From the NCBI RefSeq assembly GCF_001584145.1, contig NZ_CP013232.1:1550001-1614000 (forward strand): a stretch of DNA of 64,000 nt, written 5' to 3'. Both the position numbers and the translations under genes were made by a program. The notes under the pieces are model-generated. The model was not told where the DNA came from. It worked only from the letters and a program-made list of their open reading frames with translations, and did not search any database. Every line of letters starts with the position of its first letter. Position 1 is the first letter of the stretch. Below are positions 35,557 through 44,111 of the stretch, piece after piece. The stretch is from Collimonas fungivorans. Its GTDB lineage: Bacteria > Pseudomonadota > Gammaproteobacteria > Burkholderiales > Burkholderiaceae_D.

Positions 35557-36486
35557 ATGACAGCCTTAGTCATCGCTGAACACGATAATGCCTCATTAAA
35601 AGGCAGTACTCTCAATACCGTCACCGCCGCCAGCCAATGCGGCGGCGAAGTCCATGTCCTGGTCGCAGGCAGCAATTGCGGCGCAGCCGCTCAAGCCGCG
35701 GCGCAACTGGCTGGCGTCAGCAAAGTATTGGTGGCGGATGCCGCTTATTTTGCCGATGGCCTGGCCGAGAACGTCGCCGAACAGGTGCTGGCCCTGGCTG
35801 CGGCCTACAGCCATATCCTGGCGCCGGCTACCGCCTACGGTAAAAACATCTTGCCGCGCGTTGCCGCCAAGCTGGACGTCGGCCAGATTTCCGAAATCAC
35901 CAAGGTCGACAGCCCGGACACTTTCGAGCGTCCGATCTACGCCGGCAACGCCATCGCCACCGTGCAATCGAGCGACGCCACCAAGGTCATCACCGTCCGC
36001 ACTACCGGCTTTGACGCTGCCGCCGGCGGCGGTTCTGCTGCCGTCGAAAACATCACGGCCGCTGCCGACTTCGGCAAATCCGCATTCGTCTCGCGCGAGC
36101 TGGCGAAATCGGATCGCCCTGAACTGACCGCAGCCAAGATCATCGTGTCTGGCGGCCGCGGCATGGGTTCCGCCGAAAACTTCAAGATCCTGGAACCGCT
36201 GGCCGACAAGCTCGGCGCCGCCATGGGCGCTTCGCGCGCCGCGGTCGACGCCGGCTTCGTGCCTAACGACTGGCAGGTCGGACAAACCGGCAAGATCGTG
36301 GCGCCGCAGCTGTATATCGCGGTCGGCATTTCCGGTGCGATCCAGCATCTGGCCGGGATGAAAGACTCCAAGGTGATCGTCGCCATCAACAAGGACGAAG
36401 AAGCGCCGATTTTCTCGGTGGCGGACTACGGCATTGTCGGCGACCTGTTCGAGATCGTGCCGCAGCTGGTGGCTGAACTGGGCTAA
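35557..36486 (+). CDS. etfA: Electron transfer flavoprotein, alpha subunit
   Basis: A 309-residue protein; the ATG at 35557 has CAGGAG upstream and the family begins here ([20 protein letters not shown]). The C-terminal FAD-binding domain is complete: [50 protein letters not shown] and [23 protein letters not shown] bound here is the redox centre of the heterodimer. The gene follows etfB and precedes an acyl-CoA dehydrogenase 145 bp downstream, so the three form a fatty-acid or amino-acid oxidation electron-transfer cluster. Confidence 0.96.
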   Translation: MTALVIAEHDNASLKGSTLNTVTAASQCGGEVHVLVAGSNCGAAAQAAAQLAGVSKVLVADAAYFADGLAENVAEQVLALAAAYSHILAPATAYGKNILPRVAAKLDVGQISEITKVDSPDTFERPIYAGNAIATVQSSDATKVITVRTTGFDAAAGGGSAAVENITAAADFGKSAFVSRELAKSDRPELTAAKIIVSGGRGMGSAENFKILEPLADKLGAAMGASRAAVDAGFVPNDWQVGQTGKIVAPQLYIAVGISGAIQHLAGMKDSKVIVAINKDEEAPIFSVADYGIVGDLFEIVPQLVAELG

Positions 36487-36631
36487 GTCAACTACGGCCG
36501 ACGGGCATTTTGCACGACGTCGAGAAGCAGGGTTTTTCGACGTTCTGTTAAAAATCGAAAGTATACGGGTGGTATTGCAGGTGCCGGTTTTGTCAGGCCC
36601 GGTGGTGCCGCCCAATTTTTTGGAGTCACTC

Positions 36632-38422
36632 ATGAGTTATGTTGCCCCCTTGAAAGACATGCTGTTCGTTCTTAACGAGCTGGCTGGTCTGGAGCAGGTC
36701 AGCACGCTGCCTGGTTGCGAAGACGCGACACCGGAAACAGTAGAAGCGGTATTGCAGGAAAACGCCAAGTTCTGCAGCGAAGTCGTGGCGCCCTTGAACC
36801 GTAGCGGCGACCAGGAGCCCAGCTATTGGCGCGACGGCGAAGTCACCACCAGCAAAGGTTTTAAAGAAGCGTTCAAGGCATTTGCCGAAGCCGGCTGGCA
36901 AGGCGTGCAGCATCCGGTGGAATTCGGCGGCCAGGGTTTGCCCAAGCTGGTGGCGACGCCATGTATCGAGATGCTGAATGCGGCCAACCTGTCTTTCGCC
37001 CTGTGCCCTTTGTTGAGCGACGGCGCGATTGAAGCCTTGCTGACTGCCGGCAGCGACGAGCAAAAACGGATCTACCTGGAAAACCTGGTATCCGGCAAAT
37101 GGACCGGCACCATGAACCTGACCGAGCCGCAGGCCGGCTCTGACCTGGCGCTGGTGCGCACCCGTGCGGTGCCGCAGGGCGACGGCACTTACAAGATTTC
37201 CGGCACCAAGATTTTCATCACCTACGGCGAACACGATATGGCTGAGAATATCGTGCACCTGGTGCTGGCGCGCACGCCGAGTGCGCCGGAAGGAGTGAAG
37301 GGCATTTCGTTGTTCATCGTGCCGAAATTCATGGTCAACGCCGACGGCACCCCGGGTGCACGCAACGATGTCCATTGCGTTTCGCTGGAACACAAGCTGG
37401 GCATCAAGGCCAGCCCGACCGCGGTGCTGCAGTTCGGCGACAACGGCGGCGCTGTCGGCACCCTGGTGGGTGAAGAGAACCGCGGCCTCGAATACATGTT
37501 CATCATGATGAACGCTGCGCGTTTTGCGGTTGGCTTGCAAGGCATCAGCGTGGCCGAGCGCGCTTATCAGAAAGCGCTGGCCTATGCCAAGGACCGCGTG
37601 CAATCGCGCGACCTGGCGGGCTCCGCCGGCGCCGTGACCATCATCCACCAGCCGGACGTGCGCCGCATGCTGATGAGCATGCGTTCGCAGACCGAGGCAG
37701 CGCGTGCGCTGGCTTATGTCACTGCAGCTGCCCACGACGCCGCCCATCATCACGCCGACGAAGCGACGCGTAAGGCCAACCAGGCGTTCTATGAATACAT
37801 GGTGCCTGTGGTCAAGGGCTGGTCGACCGAGATCTCTATCGACGTCGCTTCGACCGGGGTGCAGATCCACGGCGGCATGGGCTTCATCGAAGAAACCGGC
37901 GCGGCCCAGTTCTACCGCGATGCGCGCATCCTGACGATTTACGAAGGCACCACTGCGATCCAGGCTAACGACCTGGTCGGCCGCAAGACCGCGCGTGACG
38001 GCGGCGCGGTGGCCAAAGCCATCATTGCCCAGGTGCGCGCCACGCAAGCCGAGCTGGCGAACAGCGGTGCGGCTGACCTGGTCGCCATCGGCAAGCAGTT
38101 GGCCAGCGGCGCCGACGCGCTGGAGCAAGTGGTCGCTTACGTGGTCGGCAACCTGAAGAGCGACATCAAGGGCGTGTTTGCCGGCAGCGTGCCGTACCTG
38201 AAGCTGGCCGGCATCGTGCTGGGCGGCTGGCAGCTGGGGCGGGCGGCGCTGGTGGCGACGCAAAAACTGCAGTCGGCGGCGGGCGACAGCAATTTCTACC
38301 AGGCCAAGATCGGCACGGCGCGTTTCTTTGCCGAACATATCCTGTCCCAGGCTGACGCTTATCGCATTTCGATCGTCGAAGGCAGCAGCGGCGTGATGGC
38401 GCTGACGGAAGACCAGTTCTGA
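36632..38422 (+). CDS. Acyl-CoA dehydrogenase (long form with C-terminal extension)
   Basis: A 596-residue flavoprotein; the ATG at 36632 has TTGGAG upstream. The core has the flavin and substrate motifs GTMNLTEPQAGSDLALV, KIFITYGEHDMAENIVHLV and LEHKLGIKASPTAVLQF. The C-terminal helical domain has IHGGMGFIEETGAAQFYRDA and RILTIYEGTTAIQANDLVGR. The last ~130 residues are the extra domain found in long acyl-CoA dehydrogenases such as Acd/AidB-like or FadE-like paralogues of Burkholderiales. It oxidises an acyl-CoA and passes electrons to EtfAB. Substrate chain length is not readable. It is the last gene before a strong terminator. Confidence 0.93.
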   Translation: MSYVAPLKDMLFVLNELAGLEQVSTLPGCEDATPETVEAVLQENAKFCSEVVAPLNRSGDQEPSYWRDGEVTTSKGFKEAFKAFAEAGWQGVQHPVEFGGQGLPKLVATPCIEMLNAANLSFALCPLLSDGAIEALLTAGSDEQKRIYLENLVSGKWTGTMNLTEPQAGSDLALVRTRAVPQGDGTYKISGTKIFITYGEHDMAENIVHLVLARTPSAPEGVKGISLFIVPKFMVNADGTPGARNDVHCVSLEHKLGIKASPTAVLQFGDNGGAVGTLVGEENRGLEYMFIMMNAARFAVGLQGISVAERAYQKALAYAKDRVQSRDLAGSAGAVTIIHQPDVRRMLMSMRSQTEAARALAYVTAAAHDAAHHHADEATRKANQAFYEYMVPVVKGWSTEISIDVASTGVQIHGGMGFIEETGAAQFYRDARILTIYEGTTAIQANDLVGRKTARDGGAVAKAIIAQVRATQAELANSGAADLVAIGKQLASGADALEQVVAYVVGNLKSDIKGVFAGSVPYLKLAGIVLGGWQLGRAALVATQKLQSAAGDSNFYQAKIGTARFFAEHILSQADAYRISIVEGSSGVMALTEDQF

Positions 38423-38440
38423 TTTTTCCTGGCGTAACGT

Positions 38441-38470
38441 AAAAAAAGCAGCCGCTTGGCTGCTTTTTTT
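38441..38470 (+). terminator. Rho-independent terminator of the etf/acyl-CoA dehydrogenase cluster
   Basis: Seven A, GCAGCC, loop GCTT, GGCTGC, seven T. The symmetric A/T flanks allow termination from both sides, serving also the convergent TM2 gene. Confidence 0.92.
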
Positions 38471-38490
38471 ATTGATGCAAGGGTGCCGGC

Positions 38491-38910
38491 TCAGCCGTAG
38501 GCGCCGCCGGTGAACAACAGGTCGAAAGTGCGGGCAATCGCGCCGATCAGGGCAATCGCTCCCACTCCCAGGGTCAGCACCACCAGCAGCACCACAAACC
38601 AGCTGGAGTCCGATTGGCGGCCGGAGCCGGGGTTGTATTGCGCATCCCATTTTTCGTCCGGCGTCAGTCCTATGACCAGCGATTCGATGCAGGCAACCAG
38701 GCCGGAGACGATCAGCGGTCCGAACAGGAATGCGGTTTGCTGGGTTTGTCCCAGAAACAGGTACGCCAGCAGGGAAATTGGCAAAGTGGCAAAATGTAGC
38801 CAGCCCCACACGTCTTTGCTTCCCCTCAGGTAAAAGCGATGCAGGCCGATGCTGCCGAATACGGTAGCCACGAAAGTGGCGAGGGTCTTGTTCTTGTGGG
38901 CTTGGGTCAT
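38491..38910 (-). CDS. TM2 domain protein
   Basis: A 139-residue protein. The TM2 domain begins at once: KNKTLATFVATVFGSIGLHR, FYLRGSKDVWGWLHF, with the conserved G-HRFYLG-type turn. A second pair of hydrophobic segments follows (LPISLLAYLFLG; FLFGPLIVSGLVACIESLVI) and a third near the C-terminus (FVVLLVVLTLGVGAIALIG). TM2 proteins are small membrane proteins of unknown function. I use the ATG at 38908-38910, which abuts the domain; an in-frame pair of ATGs 45-51 bases upstream is possible, and neither has a clear ribosome site. Convergent with the acyl-CoA dehydrogenase gene. Confidence 0.78.
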   Translation of the reverse strand: MTQAHKNKTLATFVATVFGSIGLHRFYLRGSKDVWGWLHFATLPISLLAYLFLGQTQQTAFLFGPLIVSGLVACIESLVIGLTPDEKWDAQYNPGSGRQSDSSWFVVLLVVLTLGVGAIALIGAIARTFDLLFTGGAYG

Positions 38911-39250
38911 GTGCGGGATGGATGGGGCTGGAACAAAAAAAGAAGGCAATCCTTGCATCAAGTGGGAATATTGCTAATATACTGGCTTGGCTATCGCCAC
39001 TGATGTTTCCGAAGCGCACCATGCGTGCCGGAAAGCAGATTGAGGGCGTAGTGTACAGCCTGCTTCAATAGAATGTCACTTTGATAGTCAGGCCCGCTCG
39101 CGGCATAGAGCCGCAGAGCGTTTTAGAGCCCTGCAAATACCTGTTTGACGTAGTGAAACCACACCCATGGCCTGCTTTGGTTGCGGGAGCGGCTCACTTT
39201 GCGTTATAATTTGCGGCTTTTTCCGTGTTCGAACACTTTTTGGAAACATT
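38911..39250. other. Intergenic region upstream of rpsP
   Basis: 340 bp between the TM2 gene and rpsP. It carries the rpsP promoter near its right end (39181-39210) and a TTGACG hexamer at 39145-39150 without a matching -10. Apart from these I see nothing that I can name. Confidence 0.5.
39181..39210 (+). promoter_or_regulatory. Probable promoter of the rpsP-rimM-trmD-rplS operon
   Basis: A perfect TATAAT at 39205-39210 is preceded by TTGCGG (39181-39186) with an 18-bp spacer. It lies 41 bp before the rpsP start, the usual distance for a strong ribosomal-protein promoter. Confidence 0.65.
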
Positions 39251-39502
39251 ATGGTCGTTATTCGTTTATCCCGTGGTGGCGCAAAGAAGCGTCCTTTTTA
39301 CAACATCGTAGCTACTGATTCGCGCAATCGCCGTGACGGTCGCTTCATCGAGCGCATCGGCTTTTACAATCCGGTAGCTTCCGGTGCAGAAGAGACTTTC
39401 CGCATTGCTCAGGACCGCCTGACGCATTGGCAAGGTGTTGGCGCGCAATTGTCGCCGACCGTTGCACGTCTGGTAGCCGACGCTGCCAAAAAAGCTGCTT
39501 AA
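39251..39502 (+). CDS. rpsP: 30S ribosomal protein S16
   Basis: An 83-residue basic protein starting [20 protein letters not shown], with [20 protein letters not shown] and [19 protein letters not shown]; all are invariant S16 features. The length is that of the family (E. coli 82 aa). It binds 16S rRNA during 30S assembly. It is the first gene of the conserved rpsP-rimM-trmD-rplS block, read from the TATAAT promoter upstream; rimM begins 16 bp after its stop. Confidence 0.97.
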   Translation: MVVIRLSRGGAKKRPFYNIVATDSRNRRDGRFIERIGFYNPVASGAEETFRIAQDRLTHWQGVGAQLSPTVARLVADAAKKAA

Positions 39503-39518
39503 TTAGCAGCTTGAACCG

Positions 39519-40100
39519 TTGAGTGCGTCAGTAAACTTGTCGGCCACAGCACCAGCTGGAACTGCAATACCTTCAGATTTGGTGGTGGTCGGTTACATTA
39601 CTGGCGCCTACGGTATTAATGGCTGGGTCCGGATCAAACCGTATTCAGCGGATGCTGATGCGCTGTTGCACGCCAAGACATGGTGGCTGAACCGGCAGAA
39701 CTCGCCGGAATTGCACGATGTCGAAATGATGCAGGCCAAAAACCACAGTGGCGACATTGTGGCGCGCCTGATGGGTGTGGCAGGGCGTGACGCAGCCGAA
39801 GCCATGAAGGGCAGTGTGGTGCATATTCCACGCAGCCATTTCCCGGCGCTTGCCGACGATGAATTCTATTGGGTCGATCTGATCGGCATGATGGTTGAGA
39901 ATCTGCAAGGCGAGCAGATGGGCGTGGTCGCTGATCTGATGGACAACGGTGCGCATCCGATTCTTCGGATTACGGTGCCGGCAACTGCAGATCAGGACAA
40001 GGTTGCTCCAGAATTATTGATTCCGTTTGTCGAGCAGTTCGTAAAGACGGTGGATCAGGCAGCAAAGAAAATCACGGTTGACTGGGGACTGGATTATTAA
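39519..40100 (+). CDS. rimM: Ribosome maturation factor RimM
   Basis: A 193-residue protein with the RimM N-terminal domain ([20 protein letters not shown], then [10 protein letters not shown]) and the C-terminal PRC-barrel ([20 protein letters not shown], then GAHPILRI). It assists 16S rRNA processing and assembly of the 30S head around S19. The first codon is a TTG at 39519; no in-frame ATG precedes the conserved [10 protein letters not shown], so an unusual start is likely, although its exact position (TTG at 39519 or 39537) is uncertain. It lies between rpsP and trmD in the standard order. Confidence 0.93.
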   Translation: MSASVNLSATAPAGTAIPSDLVVVGYITGAYGINGWVRIKPYSADADALLHAKTWWLNRQNSPELHDVEMMQAKNHSGDIVARLMGVAGRDAAEAMKGSVVHIPRSHFPALADDEFYWVDLIGMMVENLQGEQMGVVADLMDNGAHPILRITVPATADQDKVAPELLIPFVEQFVKTVDQAAKKITVDWGLDY

Positions 40101-40160
40101 ATCCACCCGGCCGGCCAAAGCGGCAAACAAGATCGCAAGCGAAACAAGAAGGTGAGCGGT

Positions 40161-40909
40161 ATGCAATTTGATGTCGTCACGCTGTTTCCCGAAATGTTTG
40201 CGGCATTGACGCAGTCGGGCATCACCCGCCGTGCGTTTGAACAAAAAAAATGTGAGCTGGCGCTGTGGAATCCGCGTGATTTCACCACCGACAATCATCG
40301 TACCGTGGATGACCGGCCTTATGGCGGCGGCCCGGCATGGTGATGATGGCGAAGCCGCTGGAAGCTGCGATTGAAGCGGCCAAGGCGCGCCAGTTGCAGG
40401 AAGATCGGCCTGCGCCAAGAGTCGTCTATCTGTCGCCGCAGGGCCAGCCGCTGACTCATCGGCGTGTCATGGAGTTGTGTACCGAACCGGGTTTGGTGCT
40501 GCTCTGTGGACGTTATGAAGCGGTAGACCAGCGCTTGCTGGATCGTTGCGTGGATGAAGAAATCAGCCTTGGCGATTTTGTCTTGTCCGGCGGCGAATTG
40601 CCGGCGATGGCGCTGATGGATGCAGTGATCCGGCAGTTGCCGGGTGTGTTGAACGATGGCGCGTCGGCTGTTGAAGACAGTTTTGTCAACGGCTTGCTGG
40701 ATTGCCCGCACTACACCAGGCCGGAACAGTACGAAGGCGTGGCGGTGCCGCAGGTCCTGATGGGCGGCCATCATGCCGAAATCGAAAAATGGCGGCGCCA
40801 GCAGATGTTGTCGGCGACAGCAAAAAAGCGGCCGGACCTGATTCAGAAAATACGCGCGGCCGGCTTGCTGAGCGCCGCCGATGAAAAGTTTTTACGGAAT
40901 ATGGATTGA
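40161..40909 (+). pseudogene. trmD: tRNA (guanine-N1)-methyltransferase TrmD, frameshifted as sequenced
   Basis: The first frame (ATG 40161, ribosome site GAAGGTGAG) encodes [20 protein letters not shown] through DDRPYGGGP, then runs into a false ending at 40341. The second frame, shifted by -1, resumes [20 protein letters not shown] and continues through [15 protein letters not shown] and [20 protein letters not shown] to [20 protein letters not shown]. In other TrmD proteins GGGP is followed by GM, so one G is missing at about 40334 (CCCGGCATGG for CCCGGGCATGG). Restored, it is a ~249-residue SPOUT methyltransferase that makes m1G37 in tRNA. TrmD is usually essential, so a sequencing error is the likelier explanation. 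Confidence 0.93.
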
Positions 40910-41084
40910 GCGTGGTCAGTAACTGAGCAATAACTGAGCGCCCGGCCCGTTGTGGTTTGTAGTAAGCAGTAACCAAGGGAGGCCAGCCGGCCGCCTGTGT
41001 ATTAACCCCATCCTCTACTGAGCAGTGCCTGGCAAAAAAGCTTTGCACAAAACGGCGTCAGCAAGATGGTATATGGAGCTAAAA

Positions 41085-41477
41085 ATGGACTTGATCCAAC
41101 AACTTGAGCAAGAAGAAATTGCCCGCCTCGGCAAGAATATCCCTGACTTCGCACCAGGCGATACAGTAGTGGTCAGCGTCAACGTGGTCGAAGGTACGCG
41201 CAAGCGCGCCCAGGCTTACGAAGGCGTCGTGATTTCGCGTCGTAACCGTGGTTTGAACTCCAACTTCATCGTCCGCAAGATTTCTTCCGGCGAAGGCGTT
41301 GAGCGTACATTCCAGCTGTACTCGCCACTGATCGCTTCGATCGAAGTCAAGCGTCGCGGCGATGTCCGTCGCGCCAAGCTGTACTACCTGCGTGAGCGTT
41401 CCGGTAAATCGGCGCGTATCAAGGAAAAACTGCCGCAACGTCGCAACACTGCAAAGGCTGCGCCAGCAGCAGAGTAA
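41085..41477 (+). CDS. rplS: 50S ribosomal protein L19
   Basis: A 130-residue protein with [80 protein letters not shown] and [20 protein letters not shown], all standard L19 sequence. I use the ATG at 41085, where the family begins and which has GGAG upstream; an in-frame ATG four codons earlier is possible. L19 sits at the 30S-50S interface. It has a 15-residue Ala/Pro/Lys tail beyond the E. coli protein. A strong terminator follows, ending the operon. Confidence 0.97.
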   Translation: MDLIQQLEQEEIARLGKNIPDFAPGDTVVVSVNVVEGTRKRAQAYEGVVISRRNRGLNSNFIVRKISSGEGVERTFQLYSPLIASIEVKRRGDVRRAKLYYLRERSGKSARIKEKLPQRRNTAKAAPAAE

Positions 41478-41509
41478 GTCGTTGTTATGCAGGCATAGGT
41501 ATTGCATGG

Positions 41510-41540
41510 AAAAAGGGCGCCGTCAGGCGCCCTTTTTTTT
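41510..41540 (+). terminator. Rho-independent terminator after rplS
   Basis: AAAAGGGCGCC (41511-41521), loop GTCA, GGCGCCC, then eight T. A textbook terminator for the rpsP-rplS operon. Confidence 0.94.
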
Positions 41541-41700
41541 GCGCCTGCAGTTTGTTTGCTGCGGCTCGTCTTCGGCGCGCATGTTTTTAGTTGCTGTAAA
41601 GTAAAATAGACATAATTGTTATTAACTGTGACGACAATAGGCCATTCGCTGCCATCGCGGTAAAGTATCAAAAGATTGCTAGATTGTTAGAGGAATTTTC

Positions 41701-42381
41701 TTGGTTAAATTGACTTTCGATCCCCTGATGCTGCCGGTTGACGCGGTTGCCGGCGAATCTGCGCTGGCCACCGAAAGGATGAGCGCGACATGGCTGCGGC
41801 AACGGTTCGCGCAGCAGCCGGACTGGCATCCCGAACATATCGACAGCCAGACCTTGCAGCGCATGACACAGTTGCAGAGCAAGCCGGTGACGCCGGCATC
41901 GGTGCTGATCCCTATCGTCATGCACGAACAGCAGCCGACCTTGCTGTTTACGCAGCGGGCAGCCCACCTGACCGATCATGCCGGACAAGTCAGTTTTCCC
42001 GGCGGCCGGATGGAAGAAAGCGATGCTTCGCCGGTTGAAACGGCGTTGCGCGAAGCGGAAGAAGAGATTGGCCTGGCGCGCAGCCAGGTCGAGGTAATCG
42101 GCAGCCTGCCCGAATATTTTACCGGCACCGGCTATCGCGTCACACCGGTGGTGTGCCTGGTCAATCCGCCGGTCAGCTTGCGCGCCGATCCGGACGAGGT
42201 GGCTGAAATTTTCGAGGTTCCGCTGGCGTTCCTGATGGACGGCCTGAATCATCAGTTGCGCAGCTTTGACCTGCCGGATGGTTATCGCCGAACGTTTTAT
42301 GCGATGCCCTACGAGCGTTTCTTCATTTGGGGCGCGACGGCTGCCATGCTAAGAAATTTGTTTCACTTTCTTCGCGCTTAG
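41701..42381 (+). CDS. CoA pyrophosphatase (NudL/YeaB-like Nudix)
   Basis: A 226-residue Nudix hydrolase. The CoA-specific UPF0035 motif LLFTQRAAHLTDHAGQVSFP precedes the Nudix box GGRMEESDASPVETALREAE followed by EEIGL. This pair of motifs defines the CoA-diphosphatase branch, which splits CoA (or oxidised CoA) into phosphopantetheine and 3',5'-ADP. The start is a TTG at 41701 with TTAGAGGAA upstream; no ATG fits better. It follows the ribosomal block after a strong terminator, so it needs its own promoter. It is intact, unlike the Nudix gene at 30.3 kb. Confidence 0.92.
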   Translation: MVKLTFDPLMLPVDAVAGESALATERMSATWLRQRFAQQPDWHPEHIDSQTLQRMTQLQSKPVTPASVLIPIVMHEQQPTLLFTQRAAHLTDHAGQVSFPGGRMEESDASPVETALREAEEEIGLARSQVEVIGSLPEYFTGTGYRVTPVVCLVNPPVSLRADPDEVAEIFEVPLAFLMDGLNHQLRSFDLPDGYRRTFYAMPYERFFIWGATAAMLRNLFHFLRA

Positions 42382-42506
42382 ATTTATCGTATGGGATACT
42401 GTGATTTTAGACGTTATGGCAAGATCGGCGCGCTGCCATCAAGCTGTGATGCAGCAACGGCGAAACGGATCCTGCGGGGCTATTGCTTTACTTATAAGGC
42501 TGGTTG

Positions 42507-43463
42507 ATGACATTTCTTTCTATTCTGTTTGCATTGCTGATCGAGCAACTGAAGCCGCTGCGCGCGGATAATCCCGTGTATGCATGGGTCAAGCAGTTTG
42601 CGGGCAAGATAGAAGCTTCGTTCAATGCCGGACAGGCGCGCCAGGGCCGCCTCGGCTGGTTCTGCGTGATCCTGGCGCTGACCGTGCCGACCGCGCTGGT
42701 GTACTGGCTGTGCGTGCACATCGGGGCCTGGGCTGCGCTGCTGTGGAATGTCCTGATCGTGTACCTGACCCTCGGCTTCCGCCACTACAGCCATTATTTC
42801 AGCTCGATCCAGCTGGCGCTCAACACCGGCGACGACGCCACCGCGCGCACCTTGCTGGCCGAATGGACCAAGCTCGACACCACGGATATGGATGTCAGCG
42901 AAATTTCCCGCATCGCGGTGGAAAAAGCGCTGATCACCACCCACCGCCATGTATTCGGCGTGTTTTTCTGGTTCCTGATGCCGGTCGGCCCGGCCTGCGC
43001 CGTCATGTATCGCATCGCCGAGTACCTGGCGCGCGGCTGGAATGAACCCGACCACATGCGCAATGAAGCTTTCGGGCGTTTCGCGGCCCAGGCGTTTTAC
43101 TGGATCGACTGGATTCCCGCACGCATGACGGCAGCAGCGTTTGCGGTGGTCGGCAATTTCGAAGATGCGATCTACGCCTGGCGCAATTTTGCTGACCGCT
43201 GGAAAAATGAAACCGACGGCATCATCTTGTCTACCGGCGGCGGCGCCATGGGAGTACTGCTCGGCACGCCGCTGGAAACCGCGATTGCGATCCTGCCGGC
43301 CGACGCCTCGACGATCGACTCGACCGCGATGGAAAGCGAAAGTCCGCCGGGCGACGTGCCGACGCCGCGCGCCCTGCAAAGCACGGTAGGCCTGGTGTGG
43401 CGCGCACTGCTGTTGTGGATGTTCCTGCTGTTGCTGTTGTCGGCCGCGGTCTGGTTCGGATAA
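42507..43463 (+). CDS. CobD/CbiB-family (AmpE-like) inner-membrane protein
   Basis: A 318-residue protein with four to five membrane helices: the N-terminal MTFLSILFALLIEQLKPL, then WFCVILALTVPTALVYWLCV, VFGVFFWFLMPVGPACAVMY and the C-terminal LLLWMFLLLLLSAAVWFG. The conserved loop YWIDWIPARMTAAAFAVVGN is that of the CbiB/CobD family (adenosylcobinamide-phosphate synthase) and of AmpE. There are no cobalamin genes around and the start (MTFLSILFALLIEQL) is close to AmpE, so I think an AmpE-like membrane sensor role is as likely as cobalamin synthesis. The true ATG at 42507 directly follows an unrelated TTG at 42504. Confidence 0.8.
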   Translation: MTFLSILFALLIEQLKPLRADNPVYAWVKQFAGKIEASFNAGQARQGRLGWFCVILALTVPTALVYWLCVHIGAWAALLWNVLIVYLTLGFRHYSHYFSSIQLALNTGDDATARTLLAEWTKLDTTDMDVSEISRIAVEKALITTHRHVFGVFFWFLMPVGPACAVMYRIAEYLARGWNEPDHMRNEAFGRFAAQAFYWIDWIPARMTAAAFAVVGNFEDAIYAWRNFADRWKNETDGIILSTGGGAMGVLLGTPLETAIAILPADASTIDSTAMESESPPGDVPTPRALQSTVGLVWRALLLWMFLLLLLSAAVWFG

Positions 43464-43513
43464 AGCGGACTGGCAGGTGGCTGTGGCGGATGGTGTGCTG
43501 GTCTTCTATAAGA

Positions 43514-43539
43514 TATAATACGTAAGAATCGCTTACGTA
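43514..43539 (+). promoter_or_regulatory. Promoter -10 element and overlapping palindrome upstream of DUF3579 gene
   Basis: A perfect TATAAT (43514-43519) runs into a perfect inverted repeat TACGTAAG (43519-43526) and CTTACGTA (43532-43539) with a 5-bp centre. Such a site over the transcription start is a good candidate for an operator. No clear -35 is seen 17 bp upstream, so activation or an extended -10 may be needed. Confidence 0.55.
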
Positions 43540-43627
43540 AATGAGTAGGTGAAAATTTGTCGCTTGCTTCTACCAGAGGTTAAGCAAATGTCTGTAGCAA
43601 GCGTTATAGAAGAAACGAGCTGTACGC

Positions 43628-43975
43628 ATGGCTGATACCATCCAACCTCCTGACGCCCCCGCCCGCGAATTTTTCATTCAAGGTATTACCAGCGACGGCA
43701 GGCAGTTCCGCCCCAGCGACTGGGCTGAGCGCCTGTGCGGCGTCATGGCCTGTTTTCGCCCGGAAGGATCGGGCGGCCGCAACGCCCATCTGCAATATTC
43801 GCCATATGTGCGGCCGGTGCTGCTGAATGGCGTGCGCTCGGTGGTCGTTAATGAAGACTTGCGCCAGATCGAACCGCTGGCCTATCATTTTGTAGTCAAT
43901 TTTGCGAAAGACAATGATCTGCAGATCCTGCATGCCTGCCTGTTGCCCGACGCGGAAGCCCCGAAACCTACATGA
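43628..43975 (+). CDS. DUF3579 family protein
   Basis: A 115-residue soluble protein starting MADTIQPPDAPAREFFIQGI. The motifs FRPSDWAERLCGVMACFRPE, LQYSPYVRPVLLNGVRSVVV and NEDLRQIEPLAYHFVVNFAK match DUF3579, a family of betaproteobacteria with no known biochemical function. It has no signal peptide or membrane segment, and three Cys residues spread through the sequence. It stands alone between the CobD/CbiB-like gene and the GGDEF/EAL gene, with its own palindrome-bearing promoter. Confidence 0.85.
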   Translation: MADTIQPPDAPAREFFIQGITSDGRQFRPSDWAERLCGVMACFRPEGSGGRNAHLQYSPYVRPVLLNGVRSVVVNEDLRQIEPLAYHFVVNFAKDNDLQILHACLLPDAEAPKPT

Positions 43976-44111
43976 TTCCCTGCCTGCGCCGGTAACGGCT
44001 CTTGCCCCACGGCTTTTAGTTGATTCACGGCACTAAAAAGAAATCAGCGCGCGACGTTCTCGAGTAAAAAGACCGTGTAATATTTCGCCTATTGTTCGCA
44101 ATGGAGTAGAA

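Noticed and set aside
36626..39022. A 798-codon open frame on the minus strand
   Set aside because: It is antisense to the acyl-CoA dehydrogenase, crosses a strong terminator and overlaps the TM2 gene; no recognisable domain is encoded.
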